DNA of 64,000 bases from Salipiger sp. H15 (GTDB lineage Bacteria > Pseudomonadota > Alphaproteobacteria > Rhodobacterales > Rhodobacteraceae). Numbering within the stretch: the first letter of the stretch is position 1; each line of letters starts with the position of its first letter. Shown here in pieces: positions 17,583-26,054 of this stretch. The translations under genes were made by a program, and so were the position numbers. The DNA is taken from the NCBI RefSeq assembly GCF_040409955.1, contig NZ_CP123384.1, positions 1,146,001 to 1,210,000 of the forward strand, in the 5' to 3' direction. The notes below the pieces were generated by a model that saw nothing but the letters and a program-made list of their open reading frames with translations, made no database searches and was not told the DNA's origin.

Positions 17583-18194
17583 ATGACGGTCACGAAGCGG
17601 TTGCTGGACATTGCAATTGCCGCATTTCTCCTGATCCTCCTGTCGCCCCTGATCCTCGGAATCTGCCTCGTCATCCTGCTGCGCGACGGCGGGCCGGTTC
17701 TTTACCTTTCCGAAAGGATGAAGACGCCGGACGAGGGCTTCCGGCTGTGGAAATTCCGCACGATGCGCCCGGATGCGGGCGACCGGGGCGTGTCAGGCGG
17801 CGACAAGTCCAGCCGAATCTCTGAAACGGGAAAATTTCTCAGGCAGTATCGGCTCGACGAGCTTCCGCAGCTCTGGAACATCCTGCGCGGCGACATCAGC
17901 TTCGTCGGGCCCCGCCCGCCGCTGCGCCGCTACACCGAGATGTTCCCGGAGCTATATGCCGAGGTGCTGCGCGCCCGGCCCGGGGTGACCGGCCTTGCCA
18001 CCCTCGCCTTCCACCGCACCGAGGAACGGTTGCTCGCGCCCTGCCGCAATGCCGACGAGACCGAGGCGGTCTATTGCCGGCGCTGCGTGCCGCGCAAGGC
18101 AAGGCTCGACCTGATCTACGCCCGCCGCCGCAGCCTCTGCTACGATCTTCGCCTGATGGCGGCGACCGTGGTCAGGCGCATTGGGCTGCACTGA
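17583..18194 (+). CDS. Sugar-phosphate transferase (undecaprenyl-phosphate glycosyl-1-phosphate transferase type)
   Basis: The 203-residue protein has one N-terminal membrane helix (LLDIAIAAFLLILLSPLILG). The small monotopic phosphoglycosyl transferase core follows: LWKFRTMRPDAG, TGKFLRQYRLDELPQLWNILRGDISFVGPRPP and ARPGVTGLATL. Family members transfer a sugar phosphate to undecaprenyl phosphate, the first membrane step in exopolysaccharide or capsule assembly. The DE pair in the LDELPQ motif is catalytic in the family. Cysteine pairs in the C-terminal tail (CRNADETEAVYCRRC) are unusual for the family. It stands alone on the plus strand among minus-strand genes of the same pathway. Confidence 0.88.
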   Translation: MTVTKRLLDIAIAAFLLILLSPLILGICLVILLRDGGPVLYLSERMKTPDEGFRLWKFRTMRPDAGDRGVSGGDKSSRISETGKFLRQYRLDELPQLWNILRGDISFVGPRPPLRRYTEMFPELYAEVLRARPGVTGLATLAFHRTEERLLAPCRNADETEAVYCRRCVPRKARLDLIYARRRSLCYDLRLMAATVVRRIGLH

Positions 18195-18869
18195 TCAGCG
18201 CTGGAGCTGCTGCATCGTGATGTAGCCGGTGGTCTCGCCCAGCCACTGCCGCGAGGCGACGATCTCGCCGCCGTCATCGACCACGTAGTAGTCGACGAAG
18301 GGCGCGCCGGTCTCGCTGGTGCAGGCTGCGACCATCTCGGTGCCGGTGGTCCGCACCTTGCCCTGCGCCGCCTCGACACGCTTGTCCGGCTCGACGTTGC
18401 AATGGTAGCTGATCTCTTCGGTCACGTCCTCGGGGGTGAGGAAGCGCTGCACGTAGACCGCCTGCCCCGCCTTGCGCCCGCGCACGAGGCCGAGCACGCG
18501 GTCCTCCTCGACCGACATCAGGTCACCGCCGAGACCGCGCGTGCCGGTGATCATCCCGTGGCGCAGCACGATCGCCTGGCGCTCGGCCGTGGCATAGGTC
18601 CGGTGCTCGCCGTTCTGCTCGATCTGCAGCGCCAGCGCCTCGGACTTGCGCTCGACGATGCGCAACCGGATGACCGGCAGATCGGTGGCCGCGAGCGTCT
18701 GGGCGACGGCCTTCTCGGAGATGCCCGCGGGCTCCTTGTCGTCGCCGCCGAAGATGGTGGCATAGGCGCTTTCCAGGATCGGGTCGCGGCGCTGGTCGTT
18801 GCCGCAGGCGGCCAACGAGGCGATCACCCCTGCAAGAAGCGCGACGCGGCAGGTTTTTTCGAAGGTCAT
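18195..18869 (-). CDS. yjbF: YjbF family outer-membrane lipoprotein
   Basis: The 224-residue protein starts MTFEKTCRVALLAGV and has a lipobox SLAAC (Cys22). A beta-rich domain follows with VIRLRIVERKSEALALQIEQNG, GMITGTRGLGGDLMS and a C-terminal YYVVDDGGEIVASRQW. This pattern fits the YjbF/GfcB-like lipoproteins of the yjbEFGH and group 4 capsule loci. They are secreted to the periplasmic face of the outer membrane and needed for polymer export by an unknown mechanism. Its start overlaps the yjbH stop by four bases (ATGA), so the two are coupled. YjbE and YjbG homologues are not seen. Confidence 0.82.
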   Translation of the reverse strand: MTFEKTCRVALLAGVIASLAACGNDQRRDPILESAYATIFGGDDKEPAGISEKAVAQTLAATDLPVIRLRIVERKSEALALQIEQNGEHRTYATAERQAIVLRHGMITGTRGLGGDLMSVEEDRVLGLVRGRKAGQAVYVQRFLTPEDVTEEISYHCNVEPDKRVEAAQGKVRTTGTEMVAACTSETGAPFVDYYVVDDGGEIVASRQWLGETTGYITMQQLQR

Positions 18870-21004
18870 CGCCAGAATCTTCCCCAGGAAGCGGCCACGT
18901 CGGGCTCGTGATTTTCGCGGATACGCTCGTAGAGCCGGTTGTCGATGGCCAGTTTCGCGCCGCCGTCCCGCTGCACCGAGCGCAGGGTCAGCGTGCTGTC
19001 GTTGCGCGACGGCTGGCCGGTGCCGATGGCGACCGGGATGGTGAACATCAGGCCCTTGTCGAACGAGCCCTCGCCGAAGTCCTCGGTCGAGACGTCGGTG
19101 ACCGTGGCAAAGGCGCCGATGCGCCAGCCGTTGACGAACTCGCGGGTGAAGGTCAGCGTCGCGCCGGTGTCGCCGGCGATGTAGCGGCCGACGTCGAGCT
19201 GCGCGTTGAAGCCGCCACCGATGTCGTAATAGGCCGAGACGTGGCCGTTCACGTGCGGGAAGCTGCGGGTGATGCCCGAGACCGGGTCGGTGGTCTCGTT
19301 GCCCTGCAGGCCGAACAGCATGTCGAAGTCGCGCCGTTCGACGTAGTTGAGCTCGGCGCCGAGCGCGAAGCGGCTGTCGACCGGCTTCCACAGGAGCTCG
19401 GCCGAGGCGCCGGCGTACATCGGCTCGAGATAGCCGAGCGTCAGGCGGCTGTAGAGCTGCGAGGCGGGCTTGCCGTAGAAGGCCAGCGTCAGGCGCGGGA
19501 TCTTCGGATCGGCCTCGCGCGCGTAGTCGCCGTAGTCGGTGCGCACGCGCGGCAGGTGCGATTCCGAAACCCGCGTGACCTCGTCGAGGTTGCCGACCAC
19601 CTTCTTGTTGATCGAGCCCGAGGCGATGATGTTCGGGGTGATCTGGAATTCACCGCCCAGCGACGCGCCGATGTCGATGCGGAACGGGCCGTCGGGGTCG
19701 AAGGTGCTGTAGCTGTAGTAGGGCGCCAGCGACCACAGGAAGCGCGGGTATTCCTCGAGCTCCATCCGCGGCGTGTCCTTCGGCGCCTCGTCGAAGCGCG
19801 TGCGGGCCAGCATGTCGACCGCGGCCTCGTTCTCGAGCGCCTCGAGATCCGAGCGGCGCAGCGTGATCGCCGAGGCGGGCATGCCGCGCTCGGAGGGAAC
19901 GATGACGAATTCCTCGACCGAGCCGGGCAGGATGCGCGACATGATCCGGGCGGCACGACCGACGGCCTGCGCCGGTGCGCCGTAGGTGTCGTTGCGCAGG
20001 CGCAGCGTGGCCCGGCGCGGCTGCAGGTCGAAGCCCTCGAGCGCGAGGTCCTCGCGGTCGAGGCTGCGGGCGAGCCGGTCGCGGGTCGAGGCTTCGGCCG
20101 AGACCATGTCGGCGGTCCAGCCGAGATCCGCGGCATCGGCGGCAGAGCGCGGGCTGACCGGGGTCGGCGCGCTTTCGATGCCGCCCGGGATGCCGAGCGT
20201 CTTGGGGTTGATCGCGTAGGTGACCTGCGCTCCGAACGTGTTGCCGTAGGCGTAGTAGAGCGACAGCTGCGTGCCGTTCTTGAAACGGTAGTCCATGCCG
20301 AGGTTGATCGGCGACTCGTGCTCGAACCCGGCAAGCTCGGTCTCGGTGACATACTCGTCCGAGGAATATTCGAGCTTGAAGGTCAGCCGCTCGTTCGGCG
20401 ACCAGGAGATGCCGCCGAAGGGCGCGATGTCGCCGCGGAACCAGCGGTCGGTGGTGGGCTGGCCGCCGGTGCCGAGGATCTCCGCGGACCGATCGCCGAA
20501 GCCCTCGAAGCCGTTGTGGCTGGCAAGGCGCCCCCAGCCGAGACCGCCGGTCACCTGCACGCCGCGGCCGAGCGTCTTGGTCGCGACGAGGTACTCGGCG
20601 CTGTAGATGCCGGTTCCGATGAAGTCCTGCAGGCCGACCACCACGGAGGGCCGCCAGCCGCTCTCGGTCAGGATCTGGAAGCGCAGGTCGAAGCTGCGGT
20701 CGTAGTAGATCCCGTCCGCCGAGGCGCTGTGGTCGAAATCGCCGATGCCGGTGTAGCGGAAGGTGCCGACCAGCCGCGGCATGATCTGGAAGCTCACCGA
20801 GCCGCGGTTGGCCGTGTCCATGCGACCGTAGGTCATCCCCAGCGTCGCATCCGGTGCCATGTTGGCATCGGGCATGTCGATCAGGCCGGGAAGGCCGTAG
20901 AGGTTGAAGCTCGGCACCGTGTCCGCACGGACGGCGCCGGCCAGCACCGTTGCCAGTGCCGTGGCTCCGGCCAGCATTGCCGCGAATCCTGCCCGTCGTG
21001 CCAT
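18866..21004 (-). CDS. yjbH: YjbH domain outer-membrane protein for exopolysaccharide
   Basis: The 712-residue protein has a signal peptide (about residues 1-27, ending VRADTV). A long beta-rich sequence begins with FNLYGLPGLIDMPDANMAPDATLG, the YjbH opening, and has repeated aromatic-ended strands consistent with outer-membrane barrels. The E. coli relative YjbH belongs to the yjbEFGH exopolysaccharide operon. I chose the ATG at 21004, with GAGG a few bases upstream. The 3' end overlaps yjbF. It diverges from motB, with a promoter region of about 200 bp that must serve both surface polysaccharide and motility genes, two traits often regulated in opposite directions. Confidence 0.85.
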   Translation of the reverse strand: MARRAGFAAMLAGATALATVLAGAVRADTVPSFNLYGLPGLIDMPDANMAPDATLGMTYGRMDTANRGSVSFQIMPRLVGTFRYTGIGDFDHSASADGIYYDRSFDLRFQILTESGWRPSVVVGLQDFIGTGIYSAEYLVATKTLGRGVQVTGGLGWGRLASHNGFEGFGDRSAEILGTGGQPTTDRWFRGDIAPFGGISWSPNERLTFKLEYSSDEYVTETELAGFEHESPINLGMDYRFKNGTQLSLYYAYGNTFGAQVTYAINPKTLGIPGGIESAPTPVSPRSAADAADLGWTADMVSAEASTRDRLARSLDREDLALEGFDLQPRRATLRLRNDTYGAPAQAVGRAARIMSRILPGSVEEFVIVPSERGMPASAITLRRSDLEALENEAAVDMLARTRFDEAPKDTPRMELEEYPRFLWSLAPYYSYSTFDPDGPFRIDIGASLGGEFQITPNIIASGSINKKVVGNLDEVTRVSESHLPRVRTDYGDYAREADPKIPRLTLAFYGKPASQLYSRLTLGYLEPMYAGASAELLWKPVDSRFALGAELNYVERRDFDMLFGLQGNETTDPVSGITRSFPHVNGHVSAYYDIGGGFNAQLDVGRYIAGDTGATLTFTREFVNGWRIGAFATVTDVSTEDFGEGSFDKGLMFTIPVAIGTGQPSRNDSTLTLRSVQRDGGAKLAIDNRLYERIRENHEPDVAASWGRFWR

Positions 21005-21151
21005 CACGTCCTCACTGCTCTTGCTCTCGCGCGTTTTGGACAGAGCTAGAGCCAAACCGGGCGACTGTCCATTCATCCGCGACCGAGCGGCGCGCGGTTG
21101 TGGGTTCTGCGGCACGGTGCCCGGAGGGCATTCTCCGAAGATTTCGATCTT

Positions 21152-21166
21152 TTAAGCCAGGGGTAA
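21152..21166. promoter_or_regulatory. CtrA-like site upstream of motB
   Basis: TTAA-N7-GTAA matches seven of the eight defined bases of the CtrA consensus TTAA-N7-TTAA. It lies 47 bp upstream of the motB start codon. The spacing fits, but the prediction rests on a short motif. Confidence 0.4.
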
Positions 21167-21212
21167 CCGCACCCGGGCTATCCCGGTCCGGGGTGCTTGG
21201 AAGGTGGTGGAC

Positions 21213-22046
21213 ATGACGGTCGACAGCAATGTCGCGCCAGTCATCATCAAGCGGAAGAAGAAGGGCGGCGGCCATGGTCACCATGGCGGCGCCTGGAAGG
21301 TCGCCTACGCGGATTTCGTGACCGCGATGATGGCCTTCTTCATGCTGATGTGGCTGCTCAACGCGACGACAGAGAAGCAGCGCAAGGGTCTGGCGGACTA
21401 CTTCAACCCGACCATCGCGGTCGCCCGCATCTCGGGCGGCGGCGACGGGCTGATGGGGGGCGAGAGCACCTTCTCCGAGAACGTCCTGCCGCGCATGGGC
21501 ACCGGCGCGACCGCGATGGAGGCGACCGAGAAGGACGCCGCGCGCGGCAGCGAGACCACGGGCAAGTCCGATCCCGACAGCGCCGAGCAGGCGGCTCTCG
21601 AAGAGCTGCGCGACCGGCTTACCGGCCGCACTGGCGAAAGCATGGTGGACGACGGGCTGATGCGCCACGTGGTGACCCGGGTCACCGACGAGGGGCTGGT
21701 GGTCGAGCTGTTCGAGACCGCGGACGCGCCGCTCTTCGGGCCGGACGGCAGCCCGACCTTCCTGCTGCGTCGGCTCGCGCAGATCATCGCCGGGGCGGGC
21801 AGGGCGGTGCGCAACCCGGTGGCGATCGAGGGCCACGTTCCCGCGTCGCCCATCGTGCTCGCACAGGACAGGTCCTGGGATCTGTCGGCGGACCGCGCCG
21901 CCTGGATGCGCGAGCTGTTGCAGGAGGCGGGCGTGCCCAAGTCGCGCATCGCCCGGACCACGGCGCATGCCGACCGCGAACCCGCGCGCAGCAACCCGAT
22001 GGACGCCCGCAACAGCCGGGTCGAGGTGATCTTCCTGCGCAAGTGA
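21213..22046 (+). CDS. motB: Flagellar stator protein MotB
   Basis: The 277-residue protein has a basic N-terminus and a single membrane helix containing the proton-binding aspartate (YADFVTAMMAFFMLMWLL, Asp34). A linker and a C-terminal OmpA-like peptidoglycan-binding domain (from about residue 140) follow, ending with NSRVEVIFLRK. MotB anchors the MotA4-6/MotB2 stator to peptidoglycan and carries the proton path. I chose the ATG at 21213, eight bases after GGAAGG. Its partner motA lies 5.2 kb downstream (27242), separated by hook, junction and P-ring genes. Confidence 0.93.
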   Translation: MTVDSNVAPVIIKRKKKGGGHGHHGGAWKVAYADFVTAMMAFFMLMWLLNATTEKQRKGLADYFNPTIAVARISGGGDGLMGGESTFSENVLPRMGTGATAMEATEKDAARGSETTGKSDPDSAEQAALEELRDRLTGRTGESMVDDGLMRHVVTRVTDEGLVVELFETADAPLFGPDGSPTFLLRRLAQIIAGAGRAVRNPVAIEGHVPASPIVLAQDRSWDLSADRAAWMRELLQEAGVPKSRIARTTAHADREPARSNPMDARNSRVEVIFLRK

Positions 22047-22124
22047 GGGCAGGGCGGCGCGCCGCGCGCGTTCGTCGCACGCTGGGCGCTGCACCGGCCC
22101 CGGATATTCCCGCGATTTTACCTG

Positions 22125-22139
22125 TTAGCCCGCCGTTAA
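22125..22139. promoter_or_regulatory. CtrA-like site upstream of flgE
   Basis: TTAG-N7-TTAA matches seven of eight defined CtrA consensus positions and lies 58 bp upstream of the flgE start. The 150-bp gap after motB suggests flgE has its own promoter. Confidence 0.4.
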
Positions 22140-22196
22140 GTCCCCGCCCGTACTGTCCTCGGAGACGGGAACGGATGACAGCAGAAAGGCGCGCCC

Positions 22197-23495
22197 ATGA
22201 CCATCTCTTCGTCTCTCAACGCAGGCGTCTCGGGGCTCACGGCGAACGCCAGCCGCCTGGCGGCGATCTCGGACAATATCGCCAACTCCTCCACCTACGG
22301 CTACCGCCGGGCAGAGACCGAGTTCAACTCGCTGGTGATGACCGATGGCGGGCGCTCCTACACGGCAGGGGGCGTGATGTCCTCGAACCTGCGGGTGATC
22401 GACCAGAAGGGCTCGCTCGTCACCACGAGCAACGCGACCGACCTTGCGGTGCGGGGCAGGGGCATGCTGCCCGTCGTCGCCGGCTCGCAATACGAGGCGA
22501 ACCCGACCGAGCCCGAGCTGCTGCTGACCTCCACCGGCTCCTTCCGGATCAACGAGGAAGGCTACCTGGCGAACGAGCTCGGCTATTTCCTGATGGGCTG
22601 GCCCGCCGACATGGACGGGACGATCCCCAACTTCCCGCGCGACACGGTGGACGGGCTCGAGCCGGTGCGCTTCAGTCTCAACCTGCAGGGCGATCCGACC
22701 ACCGCCGTGGAAATGAGCCTGAACCTGCCCGCCACCGCCACGATGTCGGATTCCGACGGCGCGTCGGAAACGCTCTCGGTCGAGTATTTCGACAATCTCG
22801 GCGTCTCGCAGAACATCTCGATGACCTTCACCCCGACCGTGCCGGCCACCGGCATGTCCAACGAGTGGACGATCGTGATGACCGATTCCGCCTCGGCCGG
22901 CGCGGTGATCGGCGAATACGTGGTGACCTTCGACGACACCCGCGCCGCGGGCGGCAAGATCAGCACCGTCACCACGGTCTCCGGCGGCGCCTACTCCGCG
23001 GCGACGGGCATCGTCACCGTGACGGTCGACGGCGGCCCGATCGAGATCGACATCGGCGCGGTCGGCGACACCAACGGGCTGTCGCAGCTCTCGAACAGCT
23101 TCGCCCCGATCTCGATCACCAAGGACGGCTCGCCCGTGGGCAACATGGTCTCGGTCGAAGTGGACGAGAACGGCTTCGTGAATGCGCTCTACGACAGCGG
23201 TGTGAGCAAGACGCTCTACCAGATCCCGCTCGCCGATCTGCCGAATCCGAACGGCATGATCCCGATGGACAACCAAACCTTCAAACCCTCGCCGGAAAGC
23301 GGATCCTATTTCCTCTGGGACGCGGGCGACGGCCCGACCGGCGACATCAAGTCCTACGCGCGCGAGGAATCCACAACCGACGTGGCGCAGGAACTGACAG
23401 ACATGATCCAGACGCAGCGCGCCTATTCCTCGAACGCCAAGGTCATCCAGACGGTCGACGAGATGCTGCAGGAGACGACGAACATCAAGCGCTGA
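22197..23495 (+). CDS. flgE: Flagellar hook protein FlgE
   Basis: The 432-residue protein opens with SSLNAGVSGLTANASRLAAISDNIANSSTYGYRRAETEF, the Flg_bb_rod domain with the SDNIANSxTxGYK signature. A central D1-D2 hook domain follows, and the C-terminal Flg_bbr motif includes DMIQTQRAYSSNAKVIQTVDEMLQ. Length and both termini fit the hook protein and not a rod protein. It polymerises into the universal joint outside the outer membrane. It is exported by the flagellar type III system with help from the FlgD cap (48538). flgK follows after 85 bp. Confidence 0.95.
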   Translation: MTISSSLNAGVSGLTANASRLAAISDNIANSSTYGYRRAETEFNSLVMTDGGRSYTAGGVMSSNLRVIDQKGSLVTTSNATDLAVRGRGMLPVVAGSQYEANPTEPELLLTSTGSFRINEEGYLANELGYFLMGWPADMDGTIPNFPRDTVDGLEPVRFSLNLQGDPTTAVEMSLNLPATATMSDSDGASETLSVEYFDNLGVSQNISMTFTPTVPATGMSNEWTIVMTDSASAGAVIGEYVVTFDDTRAAGGKISTVTTVSGGAYSAATGIVTVTVDGGPIEIDIGAVGDTNGLSQLSNSFAPISITKDGSPVGNMVSVEVDENGFVNALYDSGVSKTLYQIPLADLPNPNGMIPMDNQTFKPSPESGSYFLWDAGDGPTGDIKSYAREESTTDVAQELTDMIQTQRAYSSNAKVIQTVDEMLQETTNIKR

Positions 23496-23580
23496 CCACG
23501 ATCCCGCGCCGCGCCTGACCTGGCGGCGCGGCGGGGCGACACCGCAGCTCGCGACAGTTTCAGCCCGAGGAGGCACGCGC

Positions 23581-25041
23581 ATGTCCCTGACCGGAGCCCT
23601 TTCCAACGCGACGAGCGGTCTCGTCGCCAACAGCCGGGCGGCCACCGTGGTCGCGTCCAACATCGCCAATGCCACCACTGAAAGCTATGGCCGGCGCGAG
23701 CTCGACACCGCCTCGCGGGGCAGCGGCAGCCATGGCGGCGTGTCGGTGCTCGGGGTGGTGCGCCTCGTCGATGCCGCGGTGCTGTCCGACCGGCGCCTTT
23801 CGGACGCGGGCACCGGCTTCGCCTCGGACATGCAGACCTTCGCCACGCGGTTCGAGGCGCTGGTCGGCGAGAGCGGCGCGCTGGGCTCGCTCACCGGGCG
23901 CTACGCCGCATTTGAGACGGCGCTGGTCTCCGCCGCGGCCGACCCGGCCTCGACCCAGCGCCTCGAGACGCTGGCGCAGGCCGCGCTCGACTTCACCGAC
24001 AAGCTCAACGCGCTCAGCACCGAACTGCAGCAGGGCCGGGTCGAGGCCGACGCCTCGGTCGCGGGGCAGGTGGACAGGCTGAACACCGGGCTCGACCGGG
24101 TGCGCTCACTGAATGAGGCGATCTCGGCCGAGGTGATCCGCGGCGGGGACGCGTCCTCGCTGCAGGACGAACGCCAGCGGGTGATCGACGAGCTGGCGGA
24201 CATCGTGCCGCTGCGCGTCGTCGACCGTCCCTTCGGGGCGCAGGCGCTCTACGCCGCCTCCGGCACGGTGCTTTACGACCCGACGATCAACAGCGCCCCG
24301 GTCGAGATCGGCTTCACCGCCACCGGGGCGATCGACGCGACCATGACCCTTGCCGGCGGGGCGCTGTCCGGGCTGACCATCAATGGCGTCGCGATCTCCA
24401 GCGGCAACAGCGGCCCGCTCGGCGGCGGCACGCTGGGCGCGCAGCTGCAGATTCGCGACGGGCTCGCGCCCGAGCTGCAGGCCGGGCTCGACGGTCTGTC
24501 GCGCGACCTCATCGAACGCTTCGCCCCGGGCGGGCCGGACGGAACGCTCGCCGCGGGTGACCCGGGGCTCTTCACCGACGCGGGCGCGGCCTTCGACCCG
24601 CTCGACGAGGCCGGGCTGGCGGGGCGGATCACGCTGAACGCGCTGGTCGACCCCGAGGGCAACGGCACCTGGCGGCTGCGCGACGGGCTCGGCGCGACGA
24701 GCCAGGGCGCGGTGGGGGACGCGACGCTGCTCAGCGGCTACATGACGGCGCTGGAAACCCTGACCGTGCCCTCCTCGGCGAGCCTTGGCGCCGGAAGCAA
24801 GGGCTTTGCGCAGCACGTCGCTGAATTCCATTCGGCGCTGTCGCTGACCCGGGTGCGGGCCGAGGACGAGCTGAGTTTCACCCAGGCCCAGAACACCGCG
24901 CTGCGCGAGATCGAGCTGTCCAACGGCGTCGACAGCGACGCCGAGCTGCAGGCGTTGATCAGGATCGAACAGAGCTATGCCGCGAATGCCCGGGTGATCA
25001 GCGTGATCGACGAGCTGATGCAGCGGCTTCTCGCCATCTGA
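23581..25041 (+). CDS. flgK: Flagellar hook-associated protein FlgK (HAP1)
   Basis: The 486-residue protein begins with the rod/hook N-terminal motif (SGLVANSRAATVVASNIANATTESYGRRE), has a long variable centre, and ends with a Flg_bbr domain (LQALIRIEQSYAANARVISVIDELMQRLLAI). FlgK forms the first junction ring between hook and filament. The flgL gene begins 11 bp downstream. Codon use and GC content are like the neighbours. It is intact, in contrast with flgL. Confidence 0.94.
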   Translation: MSLTGALSNATSGLVANSRAATVVASNIANATTESYGRRELDTASRGSGSHGGVSVLGVVRLVDAAVLSDRRLSDAGTGFASDMQTFATRFEALVGESGALGSLTGRYAAFETALVSAAADPASTQRLETLAQAALDFTDKLNALSTELQQGRVEADASVAGQVDRLNTGLDRVRSLNEAISAEVIRGGDASSLQDERQRVIDELADIVPLRVVDRPFGAQALYAASGTVLYDPTINSAPVEIGFTATGAIDATMTLAGGALSGLTINGVAISSGNSGPLGGGTLGAQLQIRDGLAPELQAGLDGLSRDLIERFAPGGPDGTLAAGDPGLFTDAGAAFDPLDEAGLAGRITLNALVDPEGNGTWRLRDGLGATSQGAVGDATLLSGYMTALETLTVPSSASLGAGSKGFAQHVAEFHSALSLTRVRAEDELSFTQAQNTALREIELSNGVDSDAELQALIRIEQSYAANARVISVIDELMQRLLAI

Positions 25042-25052
25042 GGAGGATGAAG

Positions 25053-26054
25053 ATGGAATCCGTGGGAGACCTGGCGCGCAATCTCGTCCTGACCGCGCAT
25101 CACACCCGGCTCAACCGCGAGCTAGACCAGCTCGGGGTCGAGATCGCGACCGGCTTCGTGCGCGACCCGGCGCGGCACCTCCAGGGCGACGTCACCGGGT
25201 TGGTCGCGCTCGACCGCGACCTCTCCCGGCTCGAGGCCTTCCGCGTCAGCACGACCGAGGCGGGCGCTCGGGCCGCCACCATGCAGACCACGCTCGACGA
25301 AATACAGAGCCGCGCCGAGCTTCTCTCGCAGGTGCTGCTCTCGGCCGAGCTGACCCCCACGCAGGAAATGCGCGAGACCTTCTCGGAAGAGGCGCGCAAC
25401 GCCATGGGGCAGGTCCTGAACGGGCTGAATCGCAACATCGGCGGGCGGTTCCTCTTCTCCGGCACGGCCAGCGACACCCCAAGCGTCGCGGGGCTCGACA
25501 CGATGCTTGCGGACCTGCGGACCGCCCTGGCCGGGCAGGCCACGGCGGCGGATGTGGACACGGCGCTCGACACCTAGTTCGACGCGGCGGGCGGCGGTTT
25601 CGAGACCAGCGGTTATCTTGGCGCCACGGACGACGCGAGCCCGATCCGCATCGGCAGCGGCGAGTCGGTCGCGCTGGACATCCGCGGCGACGATCTGGTC
25701 TTCCGTAGGCTGCTGAAATCCGTGGCCAAGGCGGCGCTTGCCGCAGACAGCACCCTGGCCCTCGCGCCCGAGGTGCAGACCGAGCTTCTCTCGCAGGCGG
25801 GTCGCGAGCTGCTCGGCGACCAGCAGGGGCTGGTCGAATTGCGCGCCGGTCTGGGTGCCAAGGAAGCCCGGATCGAAGAGGTCACCACGCGCAATTCCGC
25901 CGAACGCAGCGCGCTCAGCATGACGCGGGTCGATCTGGTCGGCGCGGACAGTTTCGAGGCGGCGGCGCGCTACGAGAACGTGCGGACGCAGCTTGAAAGC
26001 CTCTATGCCATCACCGCGCGCTCGTCGCAGCTGTCGCTCGTGGACTTCCTCTGA
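25053..26054 (+). pseudogene. flgL: Flagellar hook-associated protein FlgL (HAP3) with internal amber stop
   Basis: One continuous frame from 25053 to 26054 encodes a FlgL-like protein of normal length (333 positions), but codon 175 (25575-25577) is TAG. The N-terminal half (174 residues) has the flagellin-like helix LARNLVLTAHHTRLNRELDQLG and FLFSGTASDTPSV. The C-terminal half ends with the flagellin-type helix ENVRTQLESLYAITARSSQLSLVDFL. The local context, ...DVDTALDT-stop-FDAAGGGFET, fits an original Trp codon TGG changed by a single G-to-A transition. AGGAGG ends six bases before the ATG at 25053. flgI starts at the stop codon. Truncated FlgL would lack the C-terminal half needed for junction assembly, so filament formation should fail unless the stop is suppressed or is a sequencing error. 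Confidence 0.85.

Noticed and set aside
18908..21049. A 713-codon + strand frame opposite yjbH
   Set aside because: It is an antisense shadow with composition-driven Arg/Val/Glu sequence, no signal or motif and no ribosome site; yjbH has a signal peptide and family motifs.
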